A stretch of DNA of 64,000 nucleotides from Acinetobacter sp. Ac_5812 (GTDB taxonomy: Bacteria > Pseudomonadota > Gammaproteobacteria > Pseudomonadales > Moraxellaceae): NCBI RefSeq assembly GCF_013072695.1, contig NZ_LXUK01000012.1, positions 496,546 to 560,545 of the forward strand, in the 5' to 3' direction. The notes under the pieces were generated by a model. It saw nothing but the letters and a program-made list of their open reading frames with translations, did no database searches and had not been told where the DNA came from. How positions within the stretch are numbered: position 1 is the stretch's first letter; each line of letters begins with the position of its first letter. The position numbers were made by a program, and so were the translations under genes. Of the stretch, positions 35,185 to 44,704 are shown in pieces.

Positions 35185-36360
35185 ATGAGTGCGATCAAGC
35201 ATCGATCATTGTTGATCTTCACCGTTGCTTTGGTTGGATTAAATCTTCGGCCATTTATGACTAGTGTCGGGCCGGTTGCCAATCAGATTCGTGCGACTAC
35301 TGGTTTGAGTCTGCAAGGCATTGCTCTATTAACTCTGGTACCGATGTTATTGATGGGACTAATCGCCTTCGTTGGTCCAGTTCTGCAAAACCTGTTTGGT
35401 GAACGTCGCGCGATTGTTGGCGCATTGCTGATGATTTGCGCGGGCTGCGGTTTACGCTTTTTTACTGTACATGGCTGGGCTTTGATCTTCACCGCTGCCG
35501 TAATAGGTTTTGGCGTCGCTATGATCCAAGCAGCTTTCCCAAGTCTGATTAAAAGAGAGTTCCATGAACATCTGAGTCCGATGATGGGGCTTTATTCAGC
35601 CACGTTAATGGGCGGTGGAGCGCTTGGGGCATTGCTTGCACCCGTGGTGACAAATAGCAGTGGTGACTGGAAAATCGGGCTGGCTGTTTTTGTATTGCCT
35701 GCATTGCTGGCGTTGATCTTTGCAAGGTGTGTTTTGACTCAGACCGCACAGCAGCATAAAAAAATGCCTTCGGTGATGCGGTTGTTCAAGCAGCCAAGAA
35801 CATGGTTGCTGATTTGCTGTTTTGGTTTAATCAATGGCGGCTATAGCTCGATTGTGGCTTGGCTTGCACCTGCTTTTCAAGCACACGGTTGGGCCGCAAC
35901 GGCCAGTGGCAATCTGATGGCTGTGTTGACACTGAGTCAAGCAGGGGCCGCATTGCTGTTACCGTATTTATCCCGAAAACAGCGAGATCGTCGAATCTGG
36001 GTGGGATTAACGTTAATCTTGCAACTGATTGGCTTTTCAGGTTTGGCTTTTTGGGCAGATGCTTTGCCTTATCTCTGGGCAATCACCGTAGGAGCGGGTT
36101 TAGGGGGATGCTTTGCTTTGTTGATGATTGTGGTGCTTGACCATTTACCTGATCCTGCACATGCGGGACAACTTTCAGCCTTGATGCAAGGTGGTGGATT
36201 CCTACTGGCTGCTATCGCACCTTGGTGGGTTGCGGTATTACATGACATGACAGGGACTTATACTGCAGGATGGATCTGGCATTTATGTATGGTGGTGATT
36301 GTTGCAGGATTGATGATTCGGCTTAATCCACAACATTATGAGAAAGCGATCGATTTTTAG
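35185..36360 (+). CDS. MFS transporter, CynX/NimT type
   Basis: The 391-residue protein has twelve membrane segments and the N-terminal LVGLNLRPFMTSVGPV typical of the CynX/NimT branch of the major facilitator superfamily. Known members handle cyanate or nitroimidazoles. The start at 35185 has a weak ribosome site but fits the family. It is the last gene of the LysR-controlled unit and ends at a strong terminator. Confidence 0.83.
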   Translation: MSAIKHRSLLIFTVALVGLNLRPFMTSVGPVANQIRATTGLSLQGIALLTLVPMLLMGLIAFVGPVLQNLFGERRAIVGALLMICAGCGLRFFTVHGWALIFTAAVIGFGVAMIQAAFPSLIKREFHEHLSPMMGLYSATLMGGGALGALLAPVVTNSSGDWKIGLAVFVLPALLALIFARCVLTQTAQQHKKMPSVMRLFKQPRTWLLICCFGLINGGYSSIVAWLAPAFQAHGWAATASGNLMAVLTLSQAGAALLLPYLSRKQRDRRIWVGLTLILQLIGFSGLAFWADALPYLWAITVGAGLGGCFALLMIVVLDHLPDPAHAGQLSALMQGGGFLLAAIAPWWVAVLHDMTGTYTAGWIWHLCMVVIVAGLMIRLNPQHYEKAIDF

Positions 36361-36402
36361 ATGAGCAAAGCAAGTCAGCATATTGCTGTAATTGAGCTTG
36401 AT

Positions 36403-36436
36403 AATAAAAAACACATCTTTTGATGTGTTTTTTATT
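36403..36436. terminator. Bidirectional intrinsic terminator
   Basis: A 15-bp perfect stem (AATAAAAAACACATC with its complement, loop TTTT) with A- and T-rich ends lies between the convergent transporter and thiM genes. Confidence 0.9.
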
Positions 36437-36472
36437 AAACATAAGTGGAGAATTTTGACTGTATAAAATGAC

Positions 36473-37288
36473 TTAAAGCAATTCAATATCGACATATTGC
36501 TGAATTAAATTGTCATCCAACATATGCACATAATCCAAAAACGCTACATTAAAACTGCCCACCGTTTGTGCATGGTCATAGGCCAATTTACCTGCAATGG
36601 CAAAATGAACATGTGAAGCGAGTGCAGCAATACTTGGGCTACTGACCGCATGATAGGCTGCGGTTAATGCACCTAGGGCACAACCTGTTGCGGTAATTTT
36701 AGGTTGTAAATAACAGCCACCATTGACTTGAATTACTGCATCGAGCTGTTTCGAGATAATAAAGTCTGATTCACCTGAAATCGCAATACATTCAGCATGT
36801 TGCAATAGGCTTTTCGCCTGCGCATAAACATCATGGCTATTTAAAGTACTATCTACACCTTTAGACTGGGTTTGGCTGCCAGCTAAAGAACTGATCTCAG
36901 AGGCATTACCACGGATAATACTCGGTTGGAACCTTAACAGTTGATTGACCGTTTCACTGCGCCACTTTAACACTGCCCCATAACCAACTGGGTCAAGTAC
37001 CCAAGGCACCTGATGTTGTTGGGCTGTTTGAGCCGAAATCAACATCGCTTGGGTTTGTTCTGTGGTCGGTGTCCCGATATTGATACTTAAGGCAGCACTA
37101 ATTTTGGTGAAATCTTCAGCTTCAAATGGATTATCAATCATGGCAGGTGAGGCACCTGCTGCAAGCAAGATATTCGCCACATAATTATTGGCAACGCTAT
37201 TGGTCATACATTGCACTAAAGGTGTTTGTTGTTGTAAGGCATGCCAAGCCTCGATGACCTGATCAATCAATTGTTGTTTATGTGACAT
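36473..37288 (-). CDS. thiM: Hydroxyethylthiazole kinase
   Basis: The 271-residue protein is a ribokinase-fold ThiM, which phosphorylates 4-methyl-5-(2-hydroxyethyl)thiazole in thiamine salvage. Signatures are TNSVANNYVAN near the N-terminus, WVLDPVGYGA, RGNASEI and TATGCALGAL, with the catalytic Cys region. No thiD or thiE lies beside it, and no TPP riboswitch was recognised upstream. It follows a zinc-binding protein gene with a 24-base gap. Confidence 0.93.
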   Translation of the reverse strand: MSHKQQLIDQVIEAWHALQQQTPLVQCMTNSVANNYVANILLAAGASPAMIDNPFEAEDFTKISAALSINIGTPTTEQTQAMLISAQTAQQHQVPWVLDPVGYGAVLKWRSETVNQLLRFQPSIIRGNASEISSLAGSQTQSKGVDSTLNSHDVYAQAKSLLQHAECIAISGESDFIISKQLDAVIQVNGGCYLQPKITATGCALGALTAAYHAVSSPSIAALASHVHFAIAGKLAYDHAQTVGSFNVAFLDYVHMLDDNLIQQYVDIELL

Positions 37289-37312
37289 GAGATATCCAGA
37301 ATAAAGTCTTTA

Positions 37313-38473
37313 TTAACGAGTGAAATAATGGTCTTGATGCTTACATCGGCGACAAATCAATGACACATAATCTGTCGCATCATAATCCACGATCAAGTCA
37401 TTTGAGCCGCAATACATACAACGTTTAACCGAGTAAAAACTTAAGCGAGGTTCGATTTTTCGCCAAGACTTCCAGACAGGCTGAATAAATATACTCTCGT
37501 CGTAACCCAAAAATTTAAACAGCAGGACTTCACTCATTTTACTAAATGGAATCATATAAGGCCTTGGCAACGTCGTGGTTTCCCAACGCTCGGTCAAAGC
37601 ACGTTCACGATATTGTTCCAAAGTCTTTTTGAGCAAACTGGTGTTGATAAATTTATCATTTCTGGGTTGCAACGCATTTTGTTTATGTAAATATTCTAAA
37701 GCGGTTTGGATCAGGTAAAAAATCTGTCCTACAGCTAAGCCTTCCATCAAGCGGTAGCAAAAGGCTTGAAATGGTCGATTACCTGCAATTTGAATGCCCC
37801 AAGTCCGACAATAGAACTGCATAAACTGCACAATTTCTTGATAGAGTACAAGGTACAGCGCATCTTTGACTTCATCGGTATTTTTAAATGGAATCCCTTG
37901 ACTCAGGTTTTCATAGAACCAGTGGCGTAATTGCTGAGTTACACTAAATAAGCTCGGGTCGGAATAACCATCTAGTCGGATGTTGAGATAGAAATGCTCA
38001 GTTTCTAAGCTCGTATCTTTTGGCTTAAACACGCCTAATTTAATTAATTCTTGAACTAAATGGTTCTGAAATAAGTAATTGGGGGTAAATTCGCGATATT
38101 TAATATTCTGCCAATGAATCAGTTCATCATGCTGTACATCCTCACGTGCATAGCTATCTAAAAGGCTCAATAAGAATAATTTATGTAAAAAACTAAGTTG
38201 ATTCAGGCTATAAATCACTTCGTCTTTGATTTTATATTTGCGTTGTTCTTGCAAAATTGTTTGTTGGGTCTGTTTTTTCCGTAGAGCCGTACATTGAGCA
38301 CAGTGACAATTCAGCTTGCTATCACTTTTAAAGACACGATGCTGGCAGTGGCTGCATTCGTGAAATTGAAATTCTTGGTTGTATTGCTCTGCTTCAACCC
38401 AAAACATAGAGGCTTGGCATAGAGGGCAATGGCTACTTTCATCTAACTGTTTTTGTAGAATCTGTAAATCCAT
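37313..38473 (-). CDS. Zinc-ribbon-rich protein of unknown function
   Basis: The 386-residue protein has CxxC pairs at both ends: CPLC, CSHC and CHCAQC near the N-terminus, and CMYC with CRRC near the C-terminus. This suggests two or three structural zinc sites. The centre is helical with no recognised domain. The start at 38473 is chosen because the frame up to 38536 adds a poor hydrophobic leader without a ribosome site. It probably shares a message with thiM, but no functional link is known. Confidence 0.6.
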   Translation of the reverse strand: MDLQILQKQLDESSHCPLCQASMFWVEAEQYNQEFQFHECSHCQHRVFKSDSKLNCHCAQCTALRKKQTQQTILQEQRKYKIKDEVIYSLNQLSFLHKLFLLSLLDSYAREDVQHDELIHWQNIKYREFTPNYLFQNHLVQELIKLGVFKPKDTSLETEHFYLNIRLDGYSDPSLFSVTQQLRHWFYENLSQGIPFKNTDEVKDALYLVLYQEIVQFMQFYCRTWGIQIAGNRPFQAFCYRLMEGLAVGQIFYLIQTALEYLHKQNALQPRNDKFINTSLLKKTLEQYRERALTERWETTTLPRPYMIPFSKMSEVLLFKFLGYDESIFIQPVWKSWRKIEPRLSFYSVKRCMYCGSNDLIVDYDATDYVSLICRRCKHQDHYFTR

Positions 38474-38702
38474 TGATATTAAGCCTATAACCTTTAAATA
38501 GAGAATTATACATGCTGAATCCAAGGAGTGATGCAAAGATTATATACAGATAAAATTTAAGACTAAAATGAGACTTAATTGACTGAATTTTATATAAAAG
38601 ATAATCCTACAACTTTGCTTTTTTTAAATTATGGTAAATTTCTGCGCCAATTAGAATCATAACTCAATATGAATTGAGCAAAGTAAAAGCAAAGGGGAAA
38701 AC

Positions 38703-39176
38703 ATGAATAATCGGATTTGGATACAAACTGTTGTTGGCGTAATGATGTGTTTGGGCAGTATTTTCACATATGCAGACTCAATCGAAGGGTATTGGAGAAG
38801 TATTGATGATCGAACCGGAGAACAACTGACCATCATTGAAATAAGAAAAGCCCCTGACAATACTTATCGTGGCAAAATTGTTTATATTTATCCCAATGCA
38901 CAAGGTGTCGTGGTCACACATTGTGTGAATTGCCCGCCGCCATATACAGGGAAGCCGCGATTAGGCTTAGAAGTGTTAACAGGACTGATTGAGGACCCGA
39001 AAAAACCAGATAACTTTATCAATGGGCGGATTGTCGAAAGTAAAACCGGCAAAGTTTATAAAGGTAAAGCACGTTTAACGGCCGATGGAAAGCGTTTGCA
39101 TATGCGTGGTTATGTCGGAATCTCAGCTTTAGGCCGTACTGTGGTGTGGATTCGCAAGGACAGTGCCAATCCCTAA
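38703..39176 (+). CDS. DUF2147 secreted protein, copy 1
   Basis: The 157-residue protein has a signal peptide ending near TYADS. A DUF2147 domain follows with EGYWRSIDDRTGEQ, NGRIVES.TGKVYKGKA and RGYVGISALGRTVVW. Two cysteines in HCVNC could bind metal or form a disulfide. AGGGGAA lies before the ATG. It is the first of three tandem paralogues. DUF2147 proteins are exported and have no known enzymatic role. Confidence 0.82.
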   Translation: MNNRIWIQTVVGVMMCLGSIFTYADSIEGYWRSIDDRTGEQLTIIEIRKAPDNTYRGKIVYIYPNAQGVVVTHCVNCPPPYTGKPRLGLEVLTGLIEDPKKPDNFINGRIVESKTGKVYKGKARLTADGKRLHMRGYVGISALGRTVVWIRKDSANP

Positions 39177-39319
39177 TCATTTATTTTTAATTATGTGAAT
39201 TGCTTAAAATTTTGTTTGATTTTAAGCAATTAAATATGCTTTGGTTGTGTTGACTGTTTCTGTACATTCGCATAAAAATGAAGTGATAGACGGATCAATT
39301 TTGCATTACGGAGCGAATT

Positions 39320-39796
39320 ATGCAAAAAAACTCACTCATGAAAGGAATCATGGGCATCTCTTTGGTTGTATTCACCACAACGAGCTTTGCTTCAACTCCT
39401 GAAGGATTTTGGAAAAGTATCGATGATCGTACAGGCGAGCAACTGTCAATCGTAGAAATTAAGAAAAAACCAGATAATACTTACACTGGGACTATCGTAT
39501 ATCGTTATCCCGTTTTAGGTGGCGGGACGGTACTGACCAATTGCGTGAAATGTCCTGAACCTTTTAAAAATAAACCGATTCAAGGACTACAAATTGCGTG
39601 GGGATTGAAAGAAGACCCGAAGAATCCAAATCAATATATTGATGGTCGAGTACTAGAGCCTAAAACAGGTAATATCTATAAAGGAAAAGCACAACTGAGT
39701 TCGGATGGAAAACGTCTGCGTATGCGTGGTTATATGGGAATTTCGGCCTTGGGGCGTACCCAAGTCTGGATTCGTACCGATAGTGCCAATCCTTAA
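39320..39796 (+). CDS. DUF2147 secreted protein, copy 2
   Basis: The 158-residue paralogue has its own signal peptide (ending near SFAST) and GGAG ribosome site. EGFWKSIDDRTGEQ, the CVKC pair, DGRVLEPKTGNIYKGKA and RGYMGISALGRTQVW are conserved with the neighbours. A terminator follows at 39816-39846, so it can end a separate or shared message. Confidence 0.82.
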   Translation: MQKNSLMKGIMGISLVVFTTTSFASTPEGFWKSIDDRTGEQLSIVEIKKKPDNTYTGTIVYRYPVLGGGTVLTNCVKCPEPFKNKPIQGLQIAWGLKEDPKNPNQYIDGRVLEPKTGNIYKGKAQLSSDGKRLRMRGYMGISALGRTQVWIRTDSANP

Positions 39797-39815
39797 ATAA
39801 TAGTTGTTTTTTTAG

Positions 39816-39846
39816 AAAGCCTAAACGACTCGTTTGGGCTTTTTTA
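39816..39846 (+). terminator. Intrinsic terminator after DUF2147 copy 2
   Basis: AAAGCCTAAACGA pairs with TCGTTTGGGCTTT (one G-T pair) around a single-base centre, followed by a T-run. Confidence 0.82.
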
Positions 39847-40011
39847 TTTGAGCTAAAGAATGTATAAGACGCACTGAAATGAAGCAGCTAGATCAGCTAC
39901 TTCTTATACAAATGAACGCTAGCGTACAGTGTAACTTGGATAAAAGTGTGATAATTTCCGTGCATTAAACCTATAAAGATGAATAGGTTACTTTTTTAAG
40001 ACGGGGTTAAT

Positions 40012-40485
40012 ATGCTAAATCGTATGCTCATGAACGGAATCATGGGGCTGACTATCGCTTGTGCAAGCGCAACGACTTTCGCTGCATCGATTGAAGGCTA
40101 CTGGAAAAGTATCGAAGAACGTACTGGTGAACAACTCTCAATCGTAGAAATCCGTAAGGGAAATGACGGCCGTTATCATGGGAAGATTGTCTATCGTTAT
40201 TCAAACTCACATGGCATTGCGCTGACGAACTGCACTAAATGTGCAGCGCCAAATACCAATAAACCGATTCTTGGGCTGGAAATTTTATCGGGCTTTAGAG
40301 AAGATCCAAACAAACCTGATTCATATATTGATGGTCGTGTCCTCGAGCCGACTTCTGGTCGTGTCTATAAGGGCAAGGGTGTCGTGACTGGAGAAGGAAA
40401 ACGTTTACGTATGCGTGGTTATATGGGCGTTTCAGCCCTCGGTCGTACTGTCGTTTGGTTACGTACCGATAACGCAACACCATAA
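40012..40485 (+). CDS. DUF2147 secreted protein, copy 3
   Basis: The 157-residue third paralogue has a signal peptide ending near TFAAS, EGYWKSIEERTGEQ, the CTKC pair, DGRVLEPTSGRVYKGKG and RGYMGVSALGRTVVW. It lies 215 bases after copy 2, past that copy's terminator, so it should have its own promoter. A strong terminator follows. Confidence 0.82.
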   Translation: MLNRMLMNGIMGLTIACASATTFAASIEGYWKSIEERTGEQLSIVEIRKGNDGRYHGKIVYRYSNSHGIALTNCTKCAAPNTNKPILGLEILSGFREDPNKPDSYIDGRVLEPTSGRVYKGKGVVTGEGKRLRMRGYMGVSALGRTVVWLRTDNATP

Positions 40486-40493
40486 TCGAAAAT

Positions 40494-40526
40494 AAAAAAA
40501 CCTCGAATTGGCTTCGAGGTTTTTTT
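40494..40526. terminator. Bidirectional intrinsic terminator
   Basis: AAAAAAACCTCGAA and its exact complement form a 14-bp stem with a TTGGC loop. It has a T-run and an A-run and serves convergent DUF2147 copy 3 and the small reverse gene. Confidence 0.9.
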
Positions 40527-40543
40527 ATGGTTAAAGTAAGTGA

Positions 40544-40801
40544 TTAAACAGGGCATGGTAAGTTTTCGTCCTCCTGACCGATTTTTTTGGCTGCAATAAG
40601 TGCCTGGACTTTTTTACTCGGTAATTTCTCTTTACCAAGCGCATCATACGTATTCACAATGTTGGTCACTTCTAAGGTTGTCAGTTCAATTCCCTCTGCT
40701 GTTAAAAAAACGGAGATTACATGATGATCCACGCCAGCTTTAGCCAGATCATGGATTGCTTTGATATTTTCTAAACGATATAGATGTGCTTTTAATTCCA
40801 T
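40544..40801 (-). CDS. Small helical protein of unknown function
   Basis: The 85-residue protein contains ENIKAIHDLAKAGVDHHVISVFLTA, which looks like a helix-turn-helix or helical bundle, and a short tail. The ATG at 40801 has GAGGG eight bases upstream; earlier Met codons overlap that site. No family is recognised. A DNA-binding role is possible but unproven. Confidence 0.5.
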   Translation of the reverse strand: MELKAHLYRLENIKAIHDLAKAGVDHHVISVFLTAEGIELTTLEVTNIVNTYDALGKEKLPSKKVQALIAAKKIGQEDENLPCPV

Positions 40802-41234
40802 CGTCATAACCCTCACTTGTTTTATTGTATTGACCTAGATTGGCATATTAGGTTAAGCAATAACCGTGCACAAAATGTAAAACTCAGGAAAAAAATGTAA
40901 GTTGAGCGATAGAACGCAATTGGTTCTGTAGTTTTTATTTAAGATTGGAAAACGATGTTGTAATTTTGTCTAAATGATCGGGTAATTTGCAGATCAGATT
41001 TGAAAACCTGAAGAGTAAACCCAATAAAATTATTAAAACTGATACCGAGCCGTAAAGACAGGTTTTATAAGTTGGCGTATGATCTGATAGAGTCTCACCG
41101 ATGCTTATGACAAAAGTGATTTGTCACAAGAATTTAGGCGAAACAAGGCATGATTTGTGCAACCGAATGACTTTAATCAAGAAGTCTTGCCAACAAGACC
41201 ATCTAAACGACATGATGAAAGATAAGGAATACTG
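40802..41234. other. Intergenic region before pepN
   Basis: About 430 bases separate the divergent small gene and pepN. No gene is supported. Two small inverted repeats are seen: TGACAAA/TTTGTCA at 41108-41126 and GTCTTG/CAAGAC at 41184-41199. Either could be an operator or a leader hairpin. Confidence 0.4.
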
Positions 41235-43841
41235 ATGAATATTGCGGCACAACCTCCCGTACAAGCAGATCAAACCATTTACCTCAAAGATTATCAAAAG
41301 CCATCTTTTTTGGTCGAATCAATTAACTTAGATATTCAAGTCTATGATGATCATACGATTGTTGACTCAACCTTAGTGATGAAACGTCAAACGACTGGTG
41401 CTTTGGTGCTTTTGGGGCGTGATCTTGAATTGAAGTCGATTCAACTGAATGGGCAAATCCTGAGTGCAGCGCAATATGATTTAGATGATGAGCAATTGGT
41501 GATCACAGATGCACCAGATCAGGTCATTTTGCAAATTCAAGTGATCATTCATCCAGAATCGAACACGCAGCTTGAAGGTTTATATCAGGCGGGTGATTTA
41601 TTCGTGACTCAGAATGAGCCTGAAGGTTTCCGTAAAATTACCTTCTATCCTGACCGTCCTGATGTATTGGCTGAATTTACCACGCGTGTAGAAGCAGATA
41701 AGAAATATCCAGTATTGCTCGCAAACGGGAACTTATTGGAAACAGGTGATGCAGGTAATGGCCGTCACTTTGCAATCTGGCAAGACCCAACCAAAAAGCC
41801 AAGCTATTTATTTGCTTGTGTGATTGGTGATTTGGCGGTATTGAAAGATCGTTACACTACGTCGGAAGGTCGTGATGTTGCGCTAGAAATTTATGCAATC
41901 GAAAAAGATATTCCGAAATGTCATATCGCGATGGAGGCTCTAAAGCACTCAATGCGTTGGGACGAAGAACACTATGGTCGCCCGTATGATCTCGATAACT
42001 ATATGATTGTCGCCGTCAGTCAGTTCAACATGGGTGCGATGGAAAATAAAGGTTTAAATATCTTTAATACGTCTTGTGTACTTGCTGATGAAGAATACAC
42101 CACTGATGCTGCGATTATGCGAGTTCAGTCAGTCATTGCACATGAATATTTTCATAACTGGACAGGCAACCGAATTACCTGTCGTGACTGGTTCCAATTG
42201 TGTTTAAAAGAAGGTTTAACGGTTTTCCGTGACCAGTCTTTCTCTGAGGATTTACAATCAGCAGCCGTACAACGGATTGATGATGTAGCGGTATTGAAAT
42301 CGCATCAATTCCCAGAAGATGCTGGCCCCTTATCGCATCCGCCTCGTCCAGACCATTTTGTTGAAATCAACAACTTCTATACCGCGACAGTGTATGAGAA
42401 GGGTGCTGAAATCAACCGCATGATGGCAACTCTATTAGGTAAAGAAAAATACCGTAAAGGCACAGATGAATATTTCCTGCGTCATGATGGGCAAGCGGTT
42501 ACAGTTGAAGATTGGGTTGCGGCATTGAGCGCAGGTTCAGGTGTTGATCTATCTAACTTCCTCACGTGGTATAACCAACCCGGTACACCAAAGTTAGAAG
42601 CTAAAGGTGAATATGATGCTGCTGCACAGACGTATCGTTTAAGCTTCAAACAAAGCTTGAAAGCACATCCAAAATATCCAAATCTCAAAGCAGTACCTAT
42701 TCCGGTGGCTCTGGCATTATTTAATGCCAATACAGGTGAACAATATACCTTGCACAGCACTGATCTGTTTGTGAATGAGGTCAAAGATGGCGTGTATTTA
42801 TTTGATCAAGATGAAGTAACAATTGAATTTACAGGAGTGACTGAGCAACCTGTAGCTTCGTTATTACGTAATTTCTCGGCACCTGTGAATTTAGTCTTTG
42901 ATTATTCTAATGATGATCTTGCCTTCTTGATTCAGCACGAAACCAATGGCTTTAACCAATGGCAAGCGACACAAACCTTATTGGAACGTATTCTTTTAGA
43001 AGACCATAAGGTGGATACCTATATTCAGGCAATTAAAAATACCTTGCCAGACTTAGTGAATAAAGATCCGTTATTGGCATCGCGTTTATTTGATGTACCA
43101 AGTGAAAACTATTTAGGCAGTCGTATTGATCAAGACTATGAGCCTGAACTGATTCGTGAAAAGCGTGAAGCGGTGCTGGATCGTTTAGCACGTGATTTAG
43201 GTTCATTCTGGAAAGAGACTTATTTGGCCTTAGATCCAGACCAGCAAAAAGAGTTTTCTTTGGCGATGGGCGTACGTTCATTAAAAAATATCACTCTGAA
43301 TATGTTGGCGCGTCAAGGCGATGAATCTGTATTTGAGTTGGCTTATGCACAATACCAACAAACGGGCAATATGTCTGAGCGTTTAGGTGCATTACGTGTT
43401 TTGGTCTGGAATGACGCGCCCCAAGCACAAGCGGCACTTGCAGATTTCTATAAACGTTTTAAAGATGAAGCTTTATCTTTAGATCAATGGTTTAGTATTC
43501 AAGCATCGAACCCGTGTGCAACAGCAGAAACCATTGAATATCTGACCAAGCACGCCGATTATGATTTGGGAACACCGAACCGTATCCGTGCCGTAAGTGG
43601 CGGTTTGGCGGCAAATCCAGTCAATACGTGGAGCTTTGGTGTCGATCATTTCATTGAGCTTGCCGCTTATCTGGATGAGAAAAACCCAATCTTAGGTTCG
43701 CGTTTATTACAAGTGCTATCACGTTGGTACACTTTGGCTGAACCACAACGTAGTCAGGTACAACAAGCCCTTAAAGCATTGCAACCTAAAGTAAAATCGA
43801 AAAATGTAGCAGAAACATTGAACAGTCTACTTAGTATTTAA
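41235..43841 (+). CDS. pepN: Aminopeptidase N
   Basis: The 868-residue M1-family zinc aminopeptidase removes N-terminal residues from peptides in the cytoplasm. The substrate-binding GAMEN motif is at 267-271, and the zinc motif HEYFH at 303-307 is followed by NWTGNRITCRDWFQLCLKEGLTVFRDQ. Length and motif positions match the enterobacterial enzyme closely. A terminator follows at 43863-43890. Confidence 0.96.
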   Translation: MNIAAQPPVQADQTIYLKDYQKPSFLVESINLDIQVYDDHTIVDSTLVMKRQTTGALVLLGRDLELKSIQLNGQILSAAQYDLDDEQLVITDAPDQVILQIQVIIHPESNTQLEGLYQAGDLFVTQNEPEGFRKITFYPDRPDVLAEFTTRVEADKKYPVLLANGNLLETGDAGNGRHFAIWQDPTKKPSYLFACVIGDLAVLKDRYTTSEGRDVALEIYAIEKDIPKCHIAMEALKHSMRWDEEHYGRPYDLDNYMIVAVSQFNMGAMENKGLNIFNTSCVLADEEYTTDAAIMRVQSVIAHEYFHNWTGNRITCRDWFQLCLKEGLTVFRDQSFSEDLQSAAVQRIDDVAVLKSHQFPEDAGPLSHPPRPDHFVEINNFYTATVYEKGAEINRMMATLLGKEKYRKGTDEYFLRHDGQAVTVEDWVAALSAGSGVDLSNFLTWYNQPGTPKLEAKGEYDAAAQTYRLSFKQSLKAHPKYPNLKAVPIPVALALFNANTGEQYTLHSTDLFVNEVKDGVYLFDQDEVTIEFTGVTEQPVASLLRNFSAPVNLVFDYSNDDLAFLIQHETNGFNQWQATQTLLERILLEDHKVDTYIQAIKNTLPDLVNKDPLLASRLFDVPSENYLGSRIDQDYEPELIREKREAVLDRLARDLGSFWKETYLALDPDQQKEFSLAMGVRSLKNITLNMLARQGDESVFELAYAQYQQTGNMSERLGALRVLVWNDAPQAQAALADFYKRFKDEALSLDQWFSIQASNPCATAETIEYLTKHADYDLGTPNRIRAVSGGLAANPVNTWSFGVDHFIELAAYLDEKNPILGSRLLQVLSRWYTLAEPQRSQVQQALKALQPKVKSKNVAETLNSLLSI

Positions 43842-43862
43842 TTTAGTGATTGAATGAATAGG

Positions 43863-43890
43863 AAAAGGATGTCGTCAGACATCCTTTTTT
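43863..43890 (+). terminator. Intrinsic terminator after pepN
   Basis: AAAAGGATGTC and GACATCCTTTTTT pair around a GTCA loop, with a T-run. Confidence 0.9.
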
Positions 43891-43952
43891 ATTTGACAAT
43901 TAGTATTGTCAGAAATAGTATGGAAATCATTCGAATGTAAGGGATGACTGCA

Positions 43953-44639
43953 ATGGAAATAAAAACAATCACACTACCAACACGTCAAATTGAAGTTGAA
44001 GTGTATGCGCCCACACAAAGCTCTGAAAAAACGCCTGCTATTTTATTGTTACATGAGTTATTCGGTATTCTCGATGTCTATCGTGAAGATGCCCAAGACT
44101 TGGCGGATCAGGGCTATTTGGTTTATGTACCTAATCTATTTAGTGGCGGTGCAGTTAAATATTGTATTCGTGCCATGGTGAGCAAAGCTGGCCGCATCAA
44201 TGCTGCGGATAGTGAAGTTAATCAAGAAATTCATGTATTACTGGATGCTTTAAAGGCAGATCCTCGATCCAATGGTCGCTTAGGCATGTTAGGGCAGTGT
44301 TTAACGGGGGGCTATGTGATTCAGATGGCGAAGCGCGAAGATATGTTAGCGCCTGTGGTTTATCATCATTCTTTAGGTATTCAAGGTGCTGGTGTTCCAA
44401 ACAAAGAATCTCTGGATGAGGTTCGTATTCTACAAGGACATTGGTCTACGGTTGATCCATTTTGCCCAGCGACCAAGCGTAATAAATTAATCCAGCAATT
44501 GGGTGATCGGGTAGAAGCTTATACTTATAATATGCCACATGGCTTCCGTAGCGTGAGTCGAGGATTGCCTGAAGCCCAAGTCGTGTGGCAGCGGACGCTT
44601 GATTTTTTTGAGCGAGAATTAAAACAAAACACAATATAA
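43953..44639 (+). CDS. Dienelactone hydrolase-family protein
   Basis: The 228-residue alpha/beta hydrolase has LLLHELFGI near the N-terminus and a Cys nucleophile in LGQCLTGGY, as in dienelactone hydrolases. PHGFRSVSRG gives the His. The ATG at 43953 follows AAGGG with good spacing. The ATG at 43944 directly abuts that site. Known relatives open dienelactones in chloroaromatic breakdown, but most paralogues have other ester substrates. No aromatic genes are adjacent. Confidence 0.83.
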   Translation: MEIKTITLPTRQIEVEVYAPTQSSEKTPAILLLHELFGILDVYREDAQDLADQGYLVYVPNLFSGGAVKYCIRAMVSKAGRINAADSEVNQEIHVLLDALKADPRSNGRLGMLGQCLTGGYVIQMAKREDMLAPVVYHHSLGIQGAGVPNKESLDEVRILQGHWSTVDPFCPATKRNKLIQQLGDRVEAYTYNMPHGFRSVSRGLPEAQVVWQRTLDFFERELKQNTI

Positions 44640-44704
44640 ATCATTGGAAAAACAGCGTATTATTCAATTGAACTAAATTTCTACAATTAAAAAATGAGGG
44701 AAAT

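Noticed and set aside
38474..38702. A TPP riboswitch upstream of the thiM unit.
   Set aside because: The conserved CTGAGA and related thi-box wording was not found upstream of either gene in the unit.
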